From NCBI GenBank assembly GCA_035528035.1, contig DATKZI010000061.1, positions 124,001-188,000 on the forward strand: a stretch of DNA of 64,000 bases. The letters run 5' to 3'. The notes below the pieces were generated by a model. It had not been told where the DNA came from and did no database searches. It worked only from the letters and a program-made list of their open reading frames with translations. Positions 27,102 to 35,528 of the stretch are shown piece after piece. Numbering within the stretch: the stretch's first letter is position 1; the number at the start of each line of letters is the position of its first letter. The translations under genes and the position numbers were made by a program. The DNA is from JABLTI01 sp035528035. GTDB lineage: Archaea; Asgardarchaeota; Heimdallarchaeia; JABLTI01.

Positions 27102-27623
27102 TTATCCTTGAATATTTTCAAGGATATAGAGTAGTTCTTCTTCTAAAGTTGATTTTATTTCAGGATTTTCAATCATTTCACCAACTTGCTTGCCTTTTTT
27201 ATCTAACACATAAAAAGTTGGTATTTTTCTTAAATCAAATTCATTAACCTCAGGTGGTGATGGTGGAATTCGCCAACGAACTTCTGGATCCAATGGAGCT
27301 GATTTTATTCCTTTGAAAAAGACTGCTTCTATACTTGGTTCTATTAGGAGCATTTTAGCAAAAGCAGCAACATTTACTTTGCAGTCTTTACACCAATCAG
27401 CGGAGAAAACTACAAAAAGAAATCCTTTAGCTTTTTCACTTAATTTTTTTAAAATATCCTTTTTTGGTTGATAATCTTTGATATTTTCTTTTATTATTTC
27501 TCCATCTTTTCCTTCTAATTTGTTTACCATTTCAGTAACTGAAAGCCCATTTGTTTTTAACTTATTAAGGTCGTGTGCATCTTCCATTTTATTCACATTC
27601 AATAAATAATTCTGATATTGCAT
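27102..27623 (-). CDS. Thioredoxin-fold protein
   Basis: 173 residues. The centre reads FVVFSADWCKDCKVNVAAF, a WCxxC redox motif with the unusual K-D between the cysteines, and KIPTFYVLDKKGKQVGEM provides the cis-proline and last strands. The N-terminal ~60 residues are an extra charged helical extension (VTEMVNKLEGKDGE) not part of thioredoxin. No signal peptide, so a cytosolic disulfide reductase. Convergent with the kinase-like gene, ending 10 bases from it. Confidence 0.82.
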   Translation of the reverse strand: MQYQNYLLNVNKMEDAHDLNKLKTNGLSVTEMVNKLEGKDGEIIKENIKDYQPKKDILKKLSEKAKGFLFVVFSADWCKDCKVNVAAFAKMLLIEPSIEAVFFKGIKSAPLDPEVRWRIPPSPPEVNEFDLRKIPTFYVLDKKGKQVGEMIENPEIKSTLEEELLYILENIQG

Positions 27624-27778
27624 TGTCCCTTTTATTCTTATATATTCTTTCTTAAAAATTAAAGTTAAATAATCTTCAATATTTATAATAAAAAGAACAA
27701 TTTTTCCGCAATTTTTCGGAATCTTTAAATGTATTAATTCTTATTTAAAAGAGTATAATTTGAAAAGGTTCGTTAAAG

Positions 27779-28732
27779 GTGTTTACTCGTTCTTTTACTG
27801 AATCAGAAATTAAGAAATTTCTTATGGAATTATTGGATAATGATTTAGCGATCAATGTTTATCTTCAATTAATGGAAGATGGCGGTAATACTGCTATTGG
27901 TATTTCTGATAATTTAAAAGATAAAAACCTCAAAGCATCAAAAACAAGAGTCTATGAAGAAATTGCTAAATTAGTTAATTTAGGTTTAATTAAACGTGTT
28001 TCAAATAGACCTCCAATTTATACAACCCTACATTCAAAAGAGGATTTGGAATCTGTTGCTATTAAATTACTTATGAATACTCGAGAAAAAATCTTGCGAA
28101 CTTGGGCATCTTCTTATCCTTTTTTACCTGATGATATGAAAAATACTGACTCTAAAATTGGCCAATTAACAGGAGGTGGACAATTTATTAGCTTCAATCC
28201 TTATCCTGTAGTTGATATTTTTAATACTGACTTAGAGGGATTAAAGAAATATATTTTGAGAGTCTTTGAATCAAAAAATATTCTCGTTTCCAATACTATT
28301 GTTGATACTATGTTTGAAGCGAACAATTTTTATCAAATATTCCAAGACGAGAATTTTAAAACATTGCTAAAGCAATTTAATGAAACAACAAATCGTTATG
28401 GACGAATTAGTGCTAGAACTCTTTCCACTTTTTTTTCAAAAGATATTGCAGTCTTAAAATCATCAAAAGAGCTAAATCCTTTCTATAAACAATTCTTCAG
28501 TATGATGGATTATGAATTACGTGAACCTAACAAAGCATTATCAAGTTTTATTTTAGGGGATAATAATTTGCTCTATCCAATAGGTATTGGTGGAATTGTT
28601 AAAAAAACATCTACTATAATTGAAATACGAGATCCAGAAATTATCAAAATAGCTAAATTAGCTTTTGAAAGTGCTTGGAAAGAAGCAAAAATAATTCTGA
28701 CGATAGAGAATGGTGAAATTATTCACAAATAA
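27779..28732 (+). CDS. TrmB-like winged-helix regulator
   Basis: 317 residues, GTG start. Residues ~10-100 are a TrmB/MarR-like winged helix: AINVYLQLMEDGGNTAIGIS, then SKTRVYEEIAKLVNLGLIKR and RPPIYTTLHSKEDL. The remaining ~210 residues are a novel-looking alpha/beta domain; no sugar-binding TrmB C-domain is evident. The downstream neighbour is the structured intergenic element and the convergent HD-domain gene. Target unknown. Confidence 0.65.
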   Translation: MFTRSFTESEIKKFLMELLDNDLAINVYLQLMEDGGNTAIGISDNLKDKNLKASKTRVYEEIAKLVNLGLIKRVSNRPPIYTTLHSKEDLESVAIKLLMNTREKILRTWASSYPFLPDDMKNTDSKIGQLTGGGQFISFNPYPVVDIFNTDLEGLKKYILRVFESKNILVSNTIVDTMFEANNFYQIFQDENFKTLLKQFNETTNRYGRISARTLSTFFSKDIAVLKSSKELNPFYKQFFSMMDYELREPNKALSSFILGDNNLLYPIGIGGIVKKTSTIIEIRDPEIIKIAKLAFESAWKEAKIILTIENGEIIHK

Positions 28733-28743
28733 TTAAAGAAATT

Positions 28744-28867
28744 CGTGGGGAGATGAAAACTCCCCGAAAAATTTGCCGAGGTTTATGTTGGTCCTTCAAA
28801 GTTGGGTGCACTTAAAATCTAAGAAGGTTCCATTAAATAGTACGAAGGGACCTTTATAACCACCACG
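28744..28867. ncRNA. Structured intergenic element, RNA candidate
   Basis: A roughly 125-base patch between convergent genes that is visibly richer in G+C than its surroundings and can fold: GGGGAG (28747-28752) with CTCCCC (28760-28765); GGTCCTTC (28790-28797) with GAAGGGACC (28844-28852), leaving one bulge; and an outer CGTG near 28744 with CACG ending at 28867. Inside the long hairpin GTGCAC is itself palindromic. No open frame explains it. It could be a small RNA, a two-sided terminator or a decayed mobile element; the strand is not determinable. Confidence 0.4.
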
Positions 28868-28872
28868 TAGGA

Positions 28873-30528
28873 TTATATTACGATACGAAATTCAGCTAAT
28901 AATCTCTCAATTTTATGATCTTTGATATCTTTAGTTTCCAATCCTGTTGAAGCTATTTTTTCAACTTTTTCTATTCGCTTGATAATATCAGAATCAATTT
29001 TTAATTTAGCTAAATCTTTGTCAGAACTTACTCTTCTCTTATTTTTATCGATTTTTTGAATGTTATCAGTTTTAGCTTTTACTTCTTCAATCTCTGTTTT
29101 TACTTCATAATCTTGCATAATAATATCTGTTTCTGGAAATTCCTTTCCTTTATCTAATCTACTAAAAGCGATTTTTTTATCATCGCATAACAAATTAAAA
29201 TTGAAATCGATAAGTTCTTTTGCTTGCATCTTTTTATAAGCCATTAACCATTCGACTTCATCAATTGTTAACATTATTTCATCTAAAAGAGTTATTTTCT
29301 TTAATTCTGTTGTGAAAAATGAATCTCGAATTTGTAAAGGAATTGGACGTCCCCATTCTTGCATTTCATCAATTAAAATTAACAGAAAGGCTAACGGGTT
29401 ATTATCAAAAGTATAATCTGATAATTGATCTTTAAAATTATGGATAGCAATTGCTTGTGCTGCTTTGATATATCCTAATAATTCATCTCTATTTGTTTTA
29501 ATTTCTTCAGGAGTACCAATACTTCGTAAAAGGCTTAATGCTCCAATTACCCCATGATCTAATTGAATTTGACTTCCTTGTTGATAGACTCTATGCCCGT
29601 CTATTGTACCCTCAAAATGCTCAACATTTGAAATAATTTTATTATTATATTCGTATCCTGAACCAAAACGAATTAATTCTTTAGCTTTTTTAGACAATCC
29701 TTCTTCTAATAATTGCAAATATGGTTCGAGATTTTTACTATTTAAATTAATTTCAAAAGGTATTACATCCATATCCAACATTGGATAGCATTTTAGTATT
29801 TGATTCAATAATGAGTAATTGATCGCTTTGGTGATTTTTTGCAATGGATAACCAATATCATGAATTAATCCTGTTACCCACCAAATTTGATCCTTAAGCT
29901 TGTTTTTATCTAATCCTGACAAATCAGCTATATGACTTAGAAGTTGTCCTTGTCCTAAATCTTGTTCTAAAAGAAAATCTCCTAGAACAGCAACTCTTAA
30001 TTGGTGCTCAGTGTGATCACGATAATATTTACCAGCACTTGTGCTATAAAGAAAACTTTCAAGATCAGGTAAAGATTGGATAAGATATAAAATACCCTCA
30101 GAATTAATACCTCGTTCTTTGGCGACATCATATAACGTATTTGAAAGACTCTTACGTTTGCCACGTAGAAAATCAATATCAAAATTAAAACCTGACTCAG
30201 TAGTAATATTTCGTTGTTGTAATGAGCTTAAAATTTCCCCAGAAATATTGCTAGCCAAATTGGAAAAAAATCCTCCTAATCCCCCTAAACCTTTTATCTT
30301 TTCTTTTGCTTTATTAATTTCTTTTTCAGCTAAACCTAACTGTGCGTCTAGATTTACAAGTTCAGGTAATTCTTCAGTTTTCTTAATTTCTTCTGCTTTT
30401 AATGGATCAAAATCCTCTATTGCTTTTGAAGTTGATTTTATTACAGATGTCAACCAATCTTTAAAACTTGAACTTTCTTTGGAAACTCTTTTCAAAACCC
30501 AATCATCATTAATTATATATTCTGTCAT
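28873..30528 (-). CDS. HD-domain phosphohydrolase-like protein
   Basis: 551 residues. An HD-type metal site is seen in the middle: YRDHTEHQLRVAVLGDFLLE (first His), WWVTGLIHDIGYPLQK (the His-Asp pair), QLDHGVIGALSLL and AAQAIAIHNFKDQ (extra His), and ILIDEMQEWGRP (last Asp). This HDIGYP variety of HD protein is seen in bacteria and phage-rich islands, where substrates are nucleotides. The first 160 residues are helical with a Gly-rich linker (GLGGLGGFF), the last 110 are charged coiled coil. No signal peptide. Function unknown; nucleotide or nucleic-acid phosphohydrolysis is the family expectation. Confidence 0.65.
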   Translation of the reverse strand: MTEYIINDDWVLKRVSKESSSFKDWLTSVIKSTSKAIEDFDPLKAEEIKKTEELPELVNLDAQLGLAEKEINKAKEKIKGLGGLGGFFSNLASNISGEILSSLQQRNITTESGFNFDIDFLRGKRKSLSNTLYDVAKERGINSEGILYLIQSLPDLESFLYSTSAGKYYRDHTEHQLRVAVLGDFLLEQDLGQGQLLSHIADLSGLDKNKLKDQIWWVTGLIHDIGYPLQKITKAINYSLLNQILKCYPMLDMDVIPFEINLNSKNLEPYLQLLEEGLSKKAKELIRFGSGYEYNNKIISNVEHFEGTIDGHRVYQQGSQIQLDHGVIGALSLLRSIGTPEEIKTNRDELLGYIKAAQAIAIHNFKDQLSDYTFDNNPLAFLLILIDEMQEWGRPIPLQIRDSFFTTELKKITLLDEIMLTIDEVEWLMAYKKMQAKELIDFNFNLLCDDKKIAFSRLDKGKEFPETDIIMQDYEVKTEIEEVKAKTDNIQKIDKNKRRVSSDKDLAKLKIDSDIIKRIEKVEKIASTGLETKDIKDHKIERLLAEFRIVI

Positions 30529-30655
30529 AATAATCCTGATATAATAAATAAAGTACTAAAATTTATTTTTATTGTATTAATTTAATATTTTTTTTTAGTA
30601 AAAACTTAATTTATTAATAGCAAAAACCTATTAAATATAAACATTATCTTCTTAA

Positions 30656-30677
30656 ATATTGACTTATTAGTCAATAT
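30656..30677 (+). promoter_or_regulatory. Perfect inverted repeat ATATTGACT-TATT-AGTCAATAT
   Basis: Nine-base arms with a 4-base loop, ending 18 bases before the ATG of the small membrane protein and just before its GAGGCG ribosome-binding site. It could be an operator or an mRNA hairpin near the start codon. Confidence 0.45.
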
Positions 30678-30695
30678 CAATGAGGCGAAAACAAA

Positions 30696-30893
30696 ATGGC
30701 AGACGACGATAAAATGATGGATTTTATATTTGCCTTTTTCTTAGGCTTTGGTATATTTAGATTTTTCAGAAAAGGCTATAAAACATCTGGAATAGTAAAG
30801 TTTATTTCAATGTTTTTTGTAGTTGGTGAAATTTGGTGGTTTATTGATTGGATATTTGTTCTTCTAGATAAGCCACTCTTATGGCAAAAATAA
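30696..30893 (+). CDS. Small two-helix membrane protein
   Basis: 65 residues, acidic start (MADDDKMMD), helix 1 FIFAFFLGFGIFRFF, a basic loop (RKGYKTSG) and helix 2 FISMFFVVGEIWWFIDWIFV. The layout recalls TM2-domain proteins, which have two helices joined by a short charged turn, but the residue match is loose. Preceded by GAGGCG and by a perfect inverted repeat, which supports it as a real and perhaps regulated gene. Confidence 0.6.
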   Translation: MADDDKMMDFIFAFFLGFGIFRFFRKGYKTSGIVKFISMFFVVGEIWWFIDWIFVLLDKPLLWQK

Positions 30894-31018
30894 AATCAAT
30901 GGATAACATTGAAATTATTTTTCCTTTTTTTTTTTCATCACTTTTTTTAATATAAAATGTTTTATACTATAAATTCTATAATTATTTTAATCAGTTTAAA
31001 TGGAGGATATTATGTGCT

Positions 31019-31050
31019 AATAAGGGGGCGATGCTGGGTCATCGCTTATT
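31019..31050 (+). ncRNA. GC-rich hairpin in the valS upstream region
   Basis: GCGATG (31028-31033), loop CTGGGT, CATCGC (31040-31045), extended by AATAA/TTATT with a bulge of Gs. It sits directly downstream of GGAGG and an ATG-TGC-TAA, suggesting a translated or structured leader. Candidate only. Confidence 0.3.
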
Positions 31051-31065
31051 GGAATACTCAAAGCT

Positions 31066-31200
31066 AGCTCGTTTATCCAATTTAAAATAGGTTGTTCGAT
31101 TTTTCTCTATATTTCAATTACAAATCATTTTTATCAGCTGAAATCAATTGTCATAAATTTCTTTGGTAATTTAAAATATAACTTTGAAGATAAACGAGCT
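31066..31200. repeat. 12-base perfect inverted repeat AGCTCGTTTATC / GATAAACGAGCT
   Basis: Arms at 31066-31077 and 31189-31200 enclose 111 AT-rich bases without coding potential. This could be a long-range stem in an RNA leader or the terminal repeats of a small MITE-like element; no target-site duplication is obvious. Confidence 0.45.
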
Positions 31201-31432
31201 TTTAATGATAGAGTAATAATGTTTATTGAAGGTATAAAATTAATTATATACAAAAAAAACAAGCAATATCTAGTATTTTTTAGCTATCATAGAACAAGCA
31301 AAAAAGCTTTTAATTACTGCTGTACGACTGAACTAAGAAATAGTGCAAAATATTCAGTAGGAAAACTGTTGGACTTGTTTCGATTACTACATGATAGTCA
31401 AATGTCTGCTATAAAACAGGAAGGTTCAGACT

Positions 31433-33925
31433 ATGAGTAATAAGAATGATAATCAAAATACCCAATCTATTCAGCCAAAATTAGAGAAACATTATGACAT
31501 TGCTGAAACAGAAAAACGAATGCAAAGGCTCTGGGCTTCTGAAGAACATTATCGAGAAGTCTATAGCTTTAAGATGGATGATAAAGAAAAACCACTATTT
31601 GCTATAGATACCCCACCACCTTTTACAAGTGGAGTGTTACATATGGGACATGCTTATTGGTGTTCAATATCTGATCTCGTTGGACGTTATAAGCGAATGC
31701 AAGGTTTTAATGTCTTATTACCACAAGGTTGGGATACTCAAGGATTACCTACTGAATTAAAAGTTCAATATAAATGGAATATCCCTCGTACTGATAGAAT
31801 TCTTTTCAAAGAGAAATGCAGAGAATGGACTGAATTAATGATTAAAGATATGAAGGATGTTATTTACCAAATAGGCTATCGTCCTGATTGGGAGAATTTT
31901 GAATATCGCACTATGGATCCTGATTATCAAAAAATTGTTCAAAAATCTCTTCTTCAAATGTATGAATCAGATGATATTTATGTTGATAATTTTCCTAATA
32001 TGTGGTGTACATACTGTAGTACAAGTATAGCTCAAGCTGAAACAGGTTATCTCGAGAAGAGCGGTTTTATGAATTGGGTTAAATTTCCATTAACCGGTGA
32101 AAAGGATGCTTTTATTGAAATTGCTACCACACGACCCGAGCTAATTCCTGCTTGCCAAGCTATTTTAATAAATCCCAAAGATAAGCGTTTTAAGAAATAT
32201 CTAGGTAAAAAAGCAATCATACCTTTACTTGAACGAGTAATACCTATTTTGGTAGATGAAGAAGTGGATACGACCTTTGGTACAGGTGCAGTAATGAATT
32301 GTACTTTTGGTGATGAACAAGATATTAAATGGCAACAAAGACATAAATTACCTATCACTAGCATTATTACTCCGGATGGAAAGATCACAAATACTGGTCT
32401 TCGTTATGATGACATGCTAATAAAAGATGCTCAACGAGAAATTGCTATCGACCTTAAAACTAATGGTTTTATTACTAAACAAGAGCGAATTAAGCACCGT
32501 GTCTTATGTCACACTGAAAGAGGTGATTGTGAGACACCAATGGAATTTCTTACAACAAAACAATATATGATCAAGATCAAAGATTATGCTCCACAATTAA
32601 TTAAAGCAGCAAATAAAATGAAATGGTATCCCAGCTTCTATCGTCGTAGAGCAACAGATTGGATTGGTGCTTTAGAATGGGATTGGATCATCTCTCGTCA
32701 AAGAGTTTTTGGAACGCCTATACCTTTCTGGAGCTGTAATGAATGTAATGAAATTATAATTCCAGCAAAGGATGCTAAATTTCCAATTGACACCTCACTA
32801 ACAAAATCACCTATAACCAAATGTCCTAAATGTGGCTCAAAGGATATTAAAGGCACTGAAGATACATGTGATTGTTGGGTAGATTCAAGCCTAACTGCTT
32901 TAATTATCACAAAGTGGTATACTGATCCAGAATTTGCTAAACGTTGGATTACAGAAAATTCCGATAATTTGATCAGGTTACAAGGTCATGATATTATTCG
33001 AACATGGTATACTTATTCAACTTTTAGGACAATGAAATTAACAAATGGTTTACTTCCTTATGGTAATGTCCTAATAAATGGTCACGTTCTTGGTCCTGAC
33101 TCACTTAAAATGTCAAAATCACGAGGAAATGTAGTAGATCCTCGCGATGGAATTAAAGGGTATGGAGCAGATGCAATCCGTCAAACGATTTTAAGTAGAA
33201 AAGTAGGAACTGATTTTCCATTCCTCTGGGATTCTGCTCAGTATGGAAAATCTTTCCTTCAAAAACTCTGGTCAGTATCTAGATTCCTTAGTACATTTAT
33301 TGATGATATACCCGATGTAAAACCAAACTATTCACCTATTGATACATGGATTCTCTCAGAAATGGAAAAAGCTCGTAAAGAAATAACCCATTCAATGGAT
33401 ATATATGAATTTCACAATAGTTTGAAAATTCTCTATGAATTTACTTGGAATAAGCTTTGCGACAATTATTTGGAAAGTGTAAAACCAGTTTTACGATCTG
33501 AAGATTTATCACGAGTAGCAACAGTAAAACAAATATTACATGACATCTTATGGGTCGTTCTACGACTATTAGCACCATTCTGTCCACATATCACAGAGGA
33601 AATATACCTAAAAATGTTCAAAGATGAAATAGGTAAAATTTCGATACATGCTACAGATTGGCCTCAAAAGGATACCCGCAAATACATTAAGGAAATTGCT
33701 AAAGCTGGTGATAAGCTAATAGAAATTATAGCACAAATTCGACAACAGAAAGCTAAAATGCGTATTGCTCTCAATCAACCAGTAACTCTAGCAAAAATCA
33801 CTTTACCTGAAGAAGAAATCGCTTTAATTCAAAAATATTTAGATTTAATAAAATTACCAACTCATATTACTACTATAGAATTCATATCTGGAACTGAGTT
33901 GCTTGTTGAATTAACAGAAAAATAA
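31433..33925 (+). CDS. valS: Valyl-tRNA synthetase
   Basis: 830 residues, class I aminoacyl-tRNA synthetase. DTPPPFTSGVLHMGHAYW contains the HxGH signature (HMGH), GWDTQGLPTELKVQYKW is the archaeal ValRS form, the editing domain spans ~190-330 with TTRPELIPACQA and GTGAVMNCTFGDEQDI, a zinc knuckle lies at CNECNE and CPKCGS, and KMSKSRGNVV is the KMSKS loop. The C-terminal anticodon-binding and helical arm follow. Charges tRNA-Val and hydrolyses mischarged threonine. The ATG has AGGAAGG upstream. Confidence 0.95.
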   Translation: MSNKNDNQNTQSIQPKLEKHYDIAETEKRMQRLWASEEHYREVYSFKMDDKEKPLFAIDTPPPFTSGVLHMGHAYWCSISDLVGRYKRMQGFNVLLPQGWDTQGLPTELKVQYKWNIPRTDRILFKEKCREWTELMIKDMKDVIYQIGYRPDWENFEYRTMDPDYQKIVQKSLLQMYESDDIYVDNFPNMWCTYCSTSIAQAETGYLEKSGFMNWVKFPLTGEKDAFIEIATTRPELIPACQAILINPKDKRFKKYLGKKAIIPLLERVIPILVDEEVDTTFGTGAVMNCTFGDEQDIKWQQRHKLPITSIITPDGKITNTGLRYDDMLIKDAQREIAIDLKTNGFITKQERIKHRVLCHTERGDCETPMEFLTTKQYMIKIKDYAPQLIKAANKMKWYPSFYRRRATDWIGALEWDWIISRQRVFGTPIPFWSCNECNEIIIPAKDAKFPIDTSLTKSPITKCPKCGSKDIKGTEDTCDCWVDSSLTALIITKWYTDPEFAKRWITENSDNLIRLQGHDIIRTWYTYSTFRTMKLTNGLLPYGNVLINGHVLGPDSLKMSKSRGNVVDPRDGIKGYGADAIRQTILSRKVGTDFPFLWDSAQYGKSFLQKLWSVSRFLSTFIDDIPDVKPNYSPIDTWILSEMEKARKEITHSMDIYEFHNSLKILYEFTWNKLCDNYLESVKPVLRSEDLSRVATVKQILHDILWVVLRLLAPFCPHITEEIYLKMFKDEIGKISIHATDWPQKDTRKYIKEIAKAGDKLIEIIAQIRQQKAKMRIALNQPVTLAKITLPEEEIALIQKYLDLIKLPTHITTIEFISGTELLVELTEK

Positions 33926-33934
33926 GAAGAATTG

Positions 33935-34423
33935 TTATGAACTTTCTGTCATATTTTCTTCTTTTCCTTTTATTATTTTTTCACTTTTATCTTCTCTAAA
34001 TCCTAACCAATTAGGTCTAGCAAAAATAACAACTCTAAATGCTGCTAAGAGTATAGATAAAACTATTGTAACAATTATCCCAGTTGACCAAGAATTTAGC
34101 TCAACCGCAAATCGAATAGCTAAAATCGTTTGGATCAAATCACCAATAAAATAGCAAATTAGAACAGCTAAAAAGGATCGTTTATTTTCTGTGATAAGAA
34201 TAGCAATCATCATTGCAGTAAGAATAAGTAGCATAGCACCATACCAATAAATAAATTCAACAGCAACCATAGAATAAGTTTCACTTGTCATTTTGCTGAT
34301 GAAAAAATCAGGTGCAACAATGCAAATGAAAAATATTATGAAATTAAGCACACCCTCTCCATAAAAGACATATTTTAATTTTATCGTTCGTTGTTTTGCA
34401 CTTTTTGTAGTCACATTAATCAT
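33935..34423 (-). CDS. Four-helix membrane protein of unknown function
   Basis: 162 residues. Four hydrophobic helices: LNFIIFFICIVAPDFFI, FIYWYGAMLLILTAMMIAIL, FLAVLICYFIGDLIQTILAI and GIIVTIVLSILLAAFRVVIF, with a basic start and a charged, Lys/Glu-rich tail. I do not recognise the family. Convergent with valS, ending 9 bases after its stop. Confidence 0.65.
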   Translation of the reverse strand: MINVTTKSAKQRTIKLKYVFYGEGVLNFIIFFICIVAPDFFISKMTSETYSMVAVEFIYWYGAMLLILTAMMIAILITENKRSFLAVLICYFIGDLIQTILAIRFAVELNSWSTGIIVTIVLSILLAAFRVVIFARPNWLGFREDKSEKIIKGKEENMTESS

Positions 34424-34613
34424 CTCAGACTAATGTTTAATATCTCTTTTTTTAGTAAAAAAAGATAATCCTCATACTTATTATTAGATAGTCTCTATTA
34501 ATTCTAGTTAAATTTTTCCTATAATATAGAACGCACTATATCGAAATACTTTTGAATATTTATTATTTTCATAAGTCGGTTTCCTATTAGTATTGATGGA
34601 GTAGCAAAATTAT

Positions 34614-35519
34614 ATGATTGGTTATATTTGGTTCACACAGCTTTTTGGTAACTGGGGCTGGTTAATTGCTTTATCAATAGCGATTGCTCTCAATGTACCA
34701 ATCTTTATCTGGGCTCGAATTAAACGACATCTTACTTTATTTGCTTGCTTTTTAGCGGGGTTCTTTGGAATAGCTTATTGGATGATTAATCCTATATTCT
34801 ATGTTATGTTATTTGTATTTTTTATCTCAAGTAGCGTTTTGACTAATTATCGCAAGAAAGCAAAACAAGCTGTCCAGGATAAATTTGAAAAAGGAGGAGA
34901 AAGAGATACATCACAGGTACTAGCAAATGGTTTAGGGGGATTTATTTTTGCTCTTGCTCATTTGTTAATTTATTTTTTAAGTGATAATATTATTTTATCA
35001 AATGCATTCATTTATGCTTTCATTGCTACAATAGGTACTGTTAATGCTGATACTTGGGGTACAGAAATAGGAATACTTTCAAATCAACAACCATATTGGA
35101 TATTGGATCTACGTAAAAGAGTTGAAAGAGGGACATCTGGTGGGGTATCACCTAAAGGAACTGGTGCAGCCTTAGTAGGTTCAATTCTTGTTGGTGGAAT
35201 AACATTACTCATTCAAGCTTTCTGGTTTAATCCAATCCCAGAAAGTAGTACTTGGCAAATTTATCTCTTTATACCAATTGCTATTCTTTGTGGATTTCTT
35301 GGAGCAATTATTGATAGTATTTTTGGTGCTACCCTACAAGGATTTTTTAGATGTACAATATGTAACAAAGGAACTGAAAAGAAAGTTCATTGTAAACAAC
35401 CAACTATTCTCGAGCGAGGAAAAGAATGGTTCAGAAATGATCATGTAAATTTTTGGGCTTCATTTATTGCAGGTTTGATCGCTTTCAGTTTAGGATGTTT
35501 TGGCTATCTTTTAAATTAA
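34614..35519 (+). CDS. DUF92 family protein (VTE6/TMEM19-like)
   Basis: 301 residues, about seven membrane helices. DUF92 landmarks: FFVFFISSSVLTNYRKKAK, then GTVNADTWGTEIGIL, KRVERGTSGGVSPKGTGAAL and GAIIDSIFGATLQGFFRC. The plant member VTE6 phosphorylates phytyl phosphate to the diphosphate; archaeal members are thought to act on prenyl phosphates. With the VTE5-like kinase at 26327 this would complete a salvage route from a free prenol to a prenyl diphosphate usable for lipids. The ATG has GGAG upstream. Confidence 0.8.
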   Translation: MIGYIWFTQLFGNWGWLIALSIAIALNVPIFIWARIKRHLTLFACFLAGFFGIAYWMINPIFYVMLFVFFISSSVLTNYRKKAKQAVQDKFEKGGERDTSQVLANGLGGFIFALAHLLIYFLSDNIILSNAFIYAFIATIGTVNADTWGTEIGILSNQQPYWILDLRKRVERGTSGGVSPKGTGAALVGSILVGGITLLIQAFWFNPIPESSTWQIYLFIPIAILCGFLGAIIDSIFGATLQGFFRCTICNKGTEKKVHCKQPTILERGKEWFRNDHVNFWASFIAGLIAFSLGCFGYLLN

Positions 35520-35528
35520 GATTACATT

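Larger units (their letters stand above)
30894..31432. other. 539-base gap before valS with structured elements
   Basis: No convincing protein. It contains a GC-rich hairpin (31019-31050), a 12-base inverted repeat (31066-31200), and GGAGG at 31002-31006 followed by a possible 17-codon frame from GTG 31014. A 73-codon frame at 31219-31440 overlaps the valS start and lacks family resemblance. A long structured leader for valS or an independent small RNA is possible. Confidence 0.45.

Noticed and set aside
28744..28867. CRISPR or known riboswitch
   Set aside because: No repeated units and no match to conserved riboswitch cores that I can recall.
31219..31440. 73-codon frame before valS
   Set aside because: No family resemblance, overlaps the valS start and lies in the probable leader.
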